Shown here one piece after another: positions 4,333 to 6,875 of a DNA stretch of 6,875 bases. How positions within the stretch are numbered: position 1 is the stretch's first letter; every line of letters starts with the position of its first letter. The DNA is from Flavobacteriales bacterium (GTDB taxonomy: Bacteria; Bacteroidota; Bacteroidia; Flavobacteriales; TMED113): NCBI GenBank assembly GCA_002713285.1, contig PAVX01000001.1, forward strand, positions 62,844-69,718, in the 5' to 3' direction. The notes beneath the pieces are model-generated. The model did no database searches, was not told the origin of the DNA, and saw nothing but the letters and a program-made list of their open reading frames with translations. Position numbers and translations under genes: made by a program.

Positions 4333-6875
4333 CAAATTGATTATGACACTCAAATCCAACCTATTTTTGACACTAACTGTGTTAGTTGTCATTCAAATGG
4401 CGCTGCATATACAGGGGGAATTGAGCTCACAAGTTATGATGATTTAATGGCTGGCGGGTATACCACTGACAACACAAATGTCTTATCTGTACTTGAAGAA
4501 TATGTAATTACTGGATATATGCCAGCTTGGGGAGCAGACCCTCTTTCTGACGAGGAAATAGAGTTAATCAGTCAATGGATATCGCAGGGAGCAAACCCTT
4601 CTGGTGGTGATTGTATCTTATCAGATGGAAGCATAGTCCCTAATGGATGGTCTGGTAACGGTGTTGGGAATAATTGGTGTAATTCATGTTTTTGTGAAAA
4701 TGGTATGTTGTCTTGCACGGAGATGTGGTGTGAATGTGAAATAGACCTTGATAATGACGGAGTTTGCGACGATATTGACGAATGTGTAGGAACATGGATA
4801 GAAGATATCATCACAGGATCCTGTCTAGATTTAAATAACGAATCTAGTTGTGTTGCAGCAGGTTGTAGCTGGACAAATGAATATACTGGTGTATGGTTAT
4901 GGGAAGATGTATGTGGATATCAAGGAAATAGCACATATGTAGTTGAAGATAATAGTTATTGTGATCAACTTACAGGCGGATGTGTGTCGGATATAGATGA
5001 AGATGGCATATGTGAAGATAATTGTGAAGAGATAGTTACTATAATTGAAGATTGTGAATGTGAATTTTTTAATCCAAATACTTATACTGTCTTTTATACT
5101 ACAGTTGATGAAGCATCTTGCACCTTAATTGAAACCTGCTACTGTGAGTGTATTAATGATATAAATCAAAATTTTATATGTGATGAAGAAGAAGAAGGAT
5201 GTTGGGAAGATGGAGAATTTTATGATGTATATACTCAATTATTTGTAGATGAATGCAATTACTATGAATGTGTCGTGTCTTCTGGTTTTTTCTGGTCTGA
5301 ATTAATGACTATAGATGGTTGTGTTGAAAATGACTGTCCTTGCATTAACCCTGATTGGATTGATCCGTTTGCGATATGCCCAATGATATATGACCCTGTC
5401 ATAGGATGTGATGGTATAGAATATGCGAATTCTTGCATAGCACAAGCTGCAGGAGTAACTAGCTGGATAGATGAATTTAGTGGTGAAGAAACAGTGTTAG
5501 AATGGGACTGTGACATAGTTGAATGTGTAGCAGAGTTAGATCCTGAATGTATGTATATGACTGTTGTAGATCCTGTATGTGGTTGTGATGGTGTAACATA
5601 TAGCAATTCTGGTGAAGCTGCCTGTAACAACATATTTGAATATACTCCAGGACCATGTGAATCAGTAGAAGAAGGCTGTTGGGAAGAGGGAGAATTCTAT
5701 GCAATAGGATCCGAGTACTTTTTAACTGAATGCGAATATATATGGTGTGAAGGGATAAACAATTGGTCAGCTGTTCAAGTAATTGAAGGTTGTGGAGAAC
5801 CTATAGAATGTGAAGCAGGTGAAGCATTATTAACTTTAAATTGGGCAGGAGCAGTTGGTGGACAAAGCTCATTTACAGTAACGGGTGAAACAAATGGATT
5901 TTTGTACTCAGCAACATTGGGTGTAAGTTCAGGATCATTACAACAATGTTGGGACACAAGCTTACAGGCCGACTGTTTTTTAATTGATATAAATGGTCCT
6001 GATGGATTAGAGTGGGATTTATATAGTCCGCTATCAACAGAAACACCAATACTATCTGGAAGTAATGAAAGTCTTATGTTTGGATCACAATGTGATGGAT
6101 GTACAGAAAATGGACAATTTTATGATATAGGTTCTGAAATATATTTAAATGAATGTCAATATATTTATTGTGAAGATATTGGTGCTTGGTCAGAGACTGT
6201 TACAATAGAAGAATGTGACGGATGTATTATGGGAGATGAATTCTACTGTATAGGTTGTGAATTATTTATCAGTGACTGTGAATATATCGAATGTGAAGGG
6301 AACCAAAACTGGTCAGATTCAATCACAACAGATTGTAATCAAACTGAAGGATGTACTGATGAAACAGCGTGTAATTATATGGCTTCGGCTACTATAGATG
6401 ATAATTCTTGTGTTTATGATGGTGACCCAGAATGTGAAGATTGTGGTACAATATTAGATTTTACTAACTATGGAAATAACGAGTATTTTCAAGAAACATA
6501 CTATGCACCTCCTGGGTTAATAATTACAATTAATTTTAGTGGAACCACTGAAACAAATTATGACCAAATTATAATCAATGGTGAGTTGTTTCAAGGGAGT
6601 TTGGATGGTGTTATTGTGGGTGGTGATGTCTTAGAATTAGAGTGGTCGTCAGACGGTAGCGTTGACTCAAACAGCGGATATGGTTGGTCTGCAGAATTAA
6701 TCTGTGAAGAACCAATTGAAGGATGCACACAACCATATGCTGACAACTATAATCCTGATGCTAATACAGATGATGGTTCATGTATATTAGACTGTGAATA
6801 CTTCCTTTCATATGACTCATATCTAAATGATTTTAATACGTCCAGTTATTATTGTGGACTATATGTTAGTCAAGG
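4279..6875 (+). CDS. Very large secreted Cys-rich mosaic protein with N-terminal cytochrome c-like domain (3' end outside window)
   Basis: The frame is open for 865 codons plus 2 bases and has no stop, so the protein is longer than seen. It starts with a Sec signal peptide (MKRFITLFSVLLFSISFS, cut before Gln19). The modules in order are: a single-haem cytochrome c-like domain (24-106, CVSCH 34-38); a von Willebrand C-like module (112-153); an acidic calcium-loop-like segment DLDNDGVCDD (156-165); a Cys/Trp module (182-235, CVAAGCSW); a second acidic loop (238-247); a Cys-rich linker (249-301); four-Cys repeat 1 (308-348); two Kazal-like modules (353-411, 416-460); repeat 2 (467-505); a Cys-poor domain (511-605); repeats 3 and 4 (608-646, 649-686); a GCT repeat (691-711); a CUB-like domain (about 722-809); and a second GCT repeat (815-835). 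There are 70 Cys in 865 residues, nearly all outside the Cys-poor and CUB-like domains. By analogy with marine Bacteroidota proteins of this style, a C-terminal type IX secretion domain is likely beyond the edge, but this is inferred. The overall function is unknown; surface attachment, protease inhibition or extracellular redox are all possible. Confidence 0.92.
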   Translation, partial: MKRFITLFSVLLFSISFSQIDYDTQIQPIFDTNCVSCHSNGAAYTGGIELTSYDDLMAGGYTTDNTNVLSVLEEYVITGYMPAWGADPLSDEEIELISQWISQGANPSGGDCILSDGSIVPNGWSGNGVGNNWCNSCFCENGMLSCTEMWCECEIDLDNDGVCDDIDECVGTWIEDIITGSCLDLNNESSCVAAGCSWTNEYTGVWLWEDVCGYQGNSTYVVEDNSYCDQLTGGCVSDIDEDGICEDNCEEIVTIIEDCECEFFNPNTYTVFYTTVDEASCTLIETCYCECINDINQNFICDEEEEGCWEDGEFYDVYTQLFVDECNYYECVVSSGFFWSELMTIDGCVENDCPCINPDWIDPFAICPMIYDPVIGCDGIEYANSCIAQAAGVTSWIDEFSGEETVLEWDCDIVECVAELDPECMYMTVVDPVCGCDGVTYSNSGEAACNNIFEYTPGPCESVEEGCWEEGEFYAIGSEYFLTECEYIWCEGINNWSAVQVIEGCGEPIECEAGEALLTLNWAGAVGGQSSFTVTGETNGFLYSATLGVSSGSLQQCWDTSLQADCFLIDINGPDGLEWDLYSPLSTETPILSGSNESLMFGSQCDGCTENGQFYDIGSEIYLNECQYIYCEDIGAWSETVTIEECDGCIMGDEFYCIGCELFISDCEYIECEGNQNWSDSITTDCNQTEGCTDETACNYMASATIDDNSCVYDGDPECEDCGTILDFTNYGNNEYFQETYYAPPGLIITINFSGTTETNYDQIIINGELFQGSLDGVIVGGDVLELEWSSDGSVDSNSGYGWSAELICEEPIEGCTQPYADNYNPDANTDDGSCILDCEYFLSYDSYLNDFNTSSYYCGLYVSQ
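4348..4596 (+). other. Cytochrome c-like domain, single haem
   Basis: Residues 24-106 carry one CxxCH haem-attachment motif (Cys34, Cys37, His38), preceded by IQPIFDTNC. It is followed by GGIELTSYDDLMAG, then GYMPAWG, where Met81 is the likely second axial ligand, and LSDEEIELISQWISQGA (89-105). This order matches the short cytochrome c-type domain common at the N-terminus of secreted proteins of Planctomycetes and Bacteroidota. It would need periplasmic haem-ligation machinery, which is not in the window. No other CxxCH occurs in the visible protein, so it is not a multihaem cytochrome. Confidence 0.85.
4612..4737 (+). other. von Willebrand factor C-like cysteine module
   Basis: Residues 112-153 show C-x21-C-x2-C-x-C-x6-C-x4-C-x-C with the recognisable core DGSIVPNGWSGNG, then NNWCNSCFCENG and LSCTEMWC. 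The C-x-C and C-x4-C arrangement and the position of the Gly-Trp resemble VWC-type modules, which in animals bind growth factors and matrix proteins. Assignment is by pattern only; a related but separate bacterial or algal family is possible. Confidence 0.55.
5335..5658 (+). repeat. Two degenerate Kazal-like modules
   Basis: The first (residues 353-411) has CPMIYDPVIGCDGIEYANSC followed by IAQAAGVTSW, and the second (416-460) has DPVCGCDGVTYSNSGEAAC and ends YTPGPC. Both fit the Kazal core PV-C-G-x-DG-x-TY-x-N-x-C. Each has lost different cysteines: the first has Ile375 and Ala390 where Cys is expected, the second has Gly445. The first also has about 10 extra residues before its last Cys. Kazal domains inhibit serine proteases or serve as structural spacers in follistatin-like proteins; the missing disulfides make strong inhibition doubtful. 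Confidence 0.7.
5809..6093 (+). other. Cys-poor beta-rich domain of unknown family
   Basis: Residues 511-605 have only four Cys (511, 557, 566, 605). They run from GEALLTLNWAGAVGG through alternating hydrophobic and Ser/Thr/Gly residues to CWDTSLQADCFLIDINGPDG, LEWDLYSP and a final ILSGSNESLMFGSQC. The C-x8-C-F-x-I-D...DG..W stretch faintly resembles the 'CY....DS.GDGW' modules of Bacteroidota surface proteins. I do not recognise it with confidence. It is probably a compact beta-sandwich inserted between the four-Cys repeats. Confidence 0.4.
6346..6789 (+). repeat. Two 'GCT...NY..A...DD.SC' repeats flanking a CUB-like domain
   Basis: The repeat units are at residues 690-714 (EGCTDETACNYMASATIDDN then SCVYD) and 814-837 (EGCTQPYADNYNPDANTDDG then SCIL). 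This short motif recurs in many secreted and T9SS-sorted proteins of marine Bacteroidota. Between them, about 722-809, is a CUB-like beta domain: it begins DCGTILDFTNYGNN, has PPGLIITINFSG, then YDQIIINGELFQG and LEWSSDGS, and ends GYGWSAELIC. The second unit lacks the inner Cys (Cys698 of the first is Asp822). CUB-like domains usually bind proteins or glycans. The GCT repeats are confident; the CUB call is moderate. Confidence 0.75.

Larger units (their letters stand above)
5200..6336 (+). repeat. Four dispersed copies of a ~40-aa four-cysteine repeat
   Basis: The units lie at residues 308-348 (5200-5322), 467-505 (5677-5793), 608-646 (6100-6216) and 649-686 (6223-6336). The cysteine spacing is C-x17-C-x4-C-x13 to 16-C, and the first two gaps are identical in all four. 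Shared residues give the pattern C-x3-G-E/Q-FY-D-x-G-x-E-x-F/L-x2-E-C-x-Y-x-x-C-E, then W-S and a final C. The fourth copy has an extra pair, Cys657 and Cys660, and lacks the early Gly. The units are divergent at the DNA level, so they are old duplications. The two Kazal-like modules separate copies 1 and 2, the Cys-poor domain separates 2 and 3, and copies 3 and 4 are adjacent. They may be reduced VWC modules. Confidence 0.85.

Noticed and set aside
4572..4814. An 80-codon minus-strand open frame with His/Ser-rich product
   Set aside because: It is antisense to the cytochrome and VWC-like modules, has no family features, and reflects sense-strand codon bias.
5262..5633. A 123-codon open frame on the minus strand inside the secreted-protein gene
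   Set aside because: It lies antisense to the strongly supported cysteine-rich frame, its product is a low-complexity Ser/Thr/His/Gln protein with no recognisable domain, and it is explained by the GAA/GAT/TGT-rich codons of the sense strand.
5200..6336. DNA-level tandem repeat or CRISPR-like array
   Set aside because: The repeats are visible only in the protein; the DNA copies are diverged, unevenly spaced and within one coding frame.
2472..6875. The ABC protein as the dedicated exporter of the large secreted protein
   Set aside because: The secreted protein has a Sec signal peptide, and the ABC protein lacks the peptidase or type I secretion features expected of such a partner. The 82-base gap also holds a possible hairpin.
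4279..6875. The Cys-rich protein as a multihaem cytochrome
   Set aside because: Only one CxxCH is present (residues 34-38); the other cysteines are spaced as disulfide modules and lack the His.

Overview
The window looks like a piece of chromosome from an AT-rich member of the Bacteroidota, most likely a marine flavobacterium. Three things suggest this. The genes lack recognisable Shine-Dalgarno sites and have A/T-rich leaders, and one good match to the Bacteroidota -7 promoter element (TAnnTTTG) precedes the ribosomal protein gene. The carB and L34 proteins are ordinary bacterial ones. The right-hand gene encodes a secreted protein whose signal peptide ends in Phe-Ser-Gln and which carries the 'GCT...NY..A...DD.SC' repeats typical of surface and secreted proteins of marine Bacteroidota. 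These taxonomic statements rest on recall of families, not on a search.

Layout: the left third is a leftward housekeeping block. It holds rpmH (L34, 51 aa), then a hairpin terminator, then carB (large subunit of carbamoyl-phosphate synthase), whose C-terminal third runs off the left edge. A 93-base intergenic region divides this block from a rightward one. The rightward block holds a 574-aa ABC half-transporter of the MsbA/BmrA type, which starts at TTG, and after 82 bases a very large cysteine-rich secreted protein open at the right edge (865 codons seen, no stop). Every base is in one of these four genes or in the three short gaps between them.

The most interesting item is the right-hand gene. 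Its product has a Sec signal peptide, then a single-haem cytochrome c-like domain (CxxCH plus a downstream Met), then a chain of small disulfide-type modules. These are a von Willebrand C-like module, calcium-loop-like segments, four copies of a four-cysteine repeat with near-fixed spacing, two degenerate Kazal-like modules, a cysteine-poor beta-rich domain, and two 'GCT...DD.SC' repeats flanking a CUB-like domain. About 8% of the visible residues are Cys (70 of 865). A redox domain joined to an array of adhesion- or inhibitor-like modules is not a standard architecture I can name, and its function is open.

The genes do not form one pathway. carB supplies carbamoyl phosphate for pyrimidines and arginine, rpmH belongs to the ribosome, the ABC protein exports an unknown lipid or drug-like substrate, and the large protein acts outside the cytoplasm.
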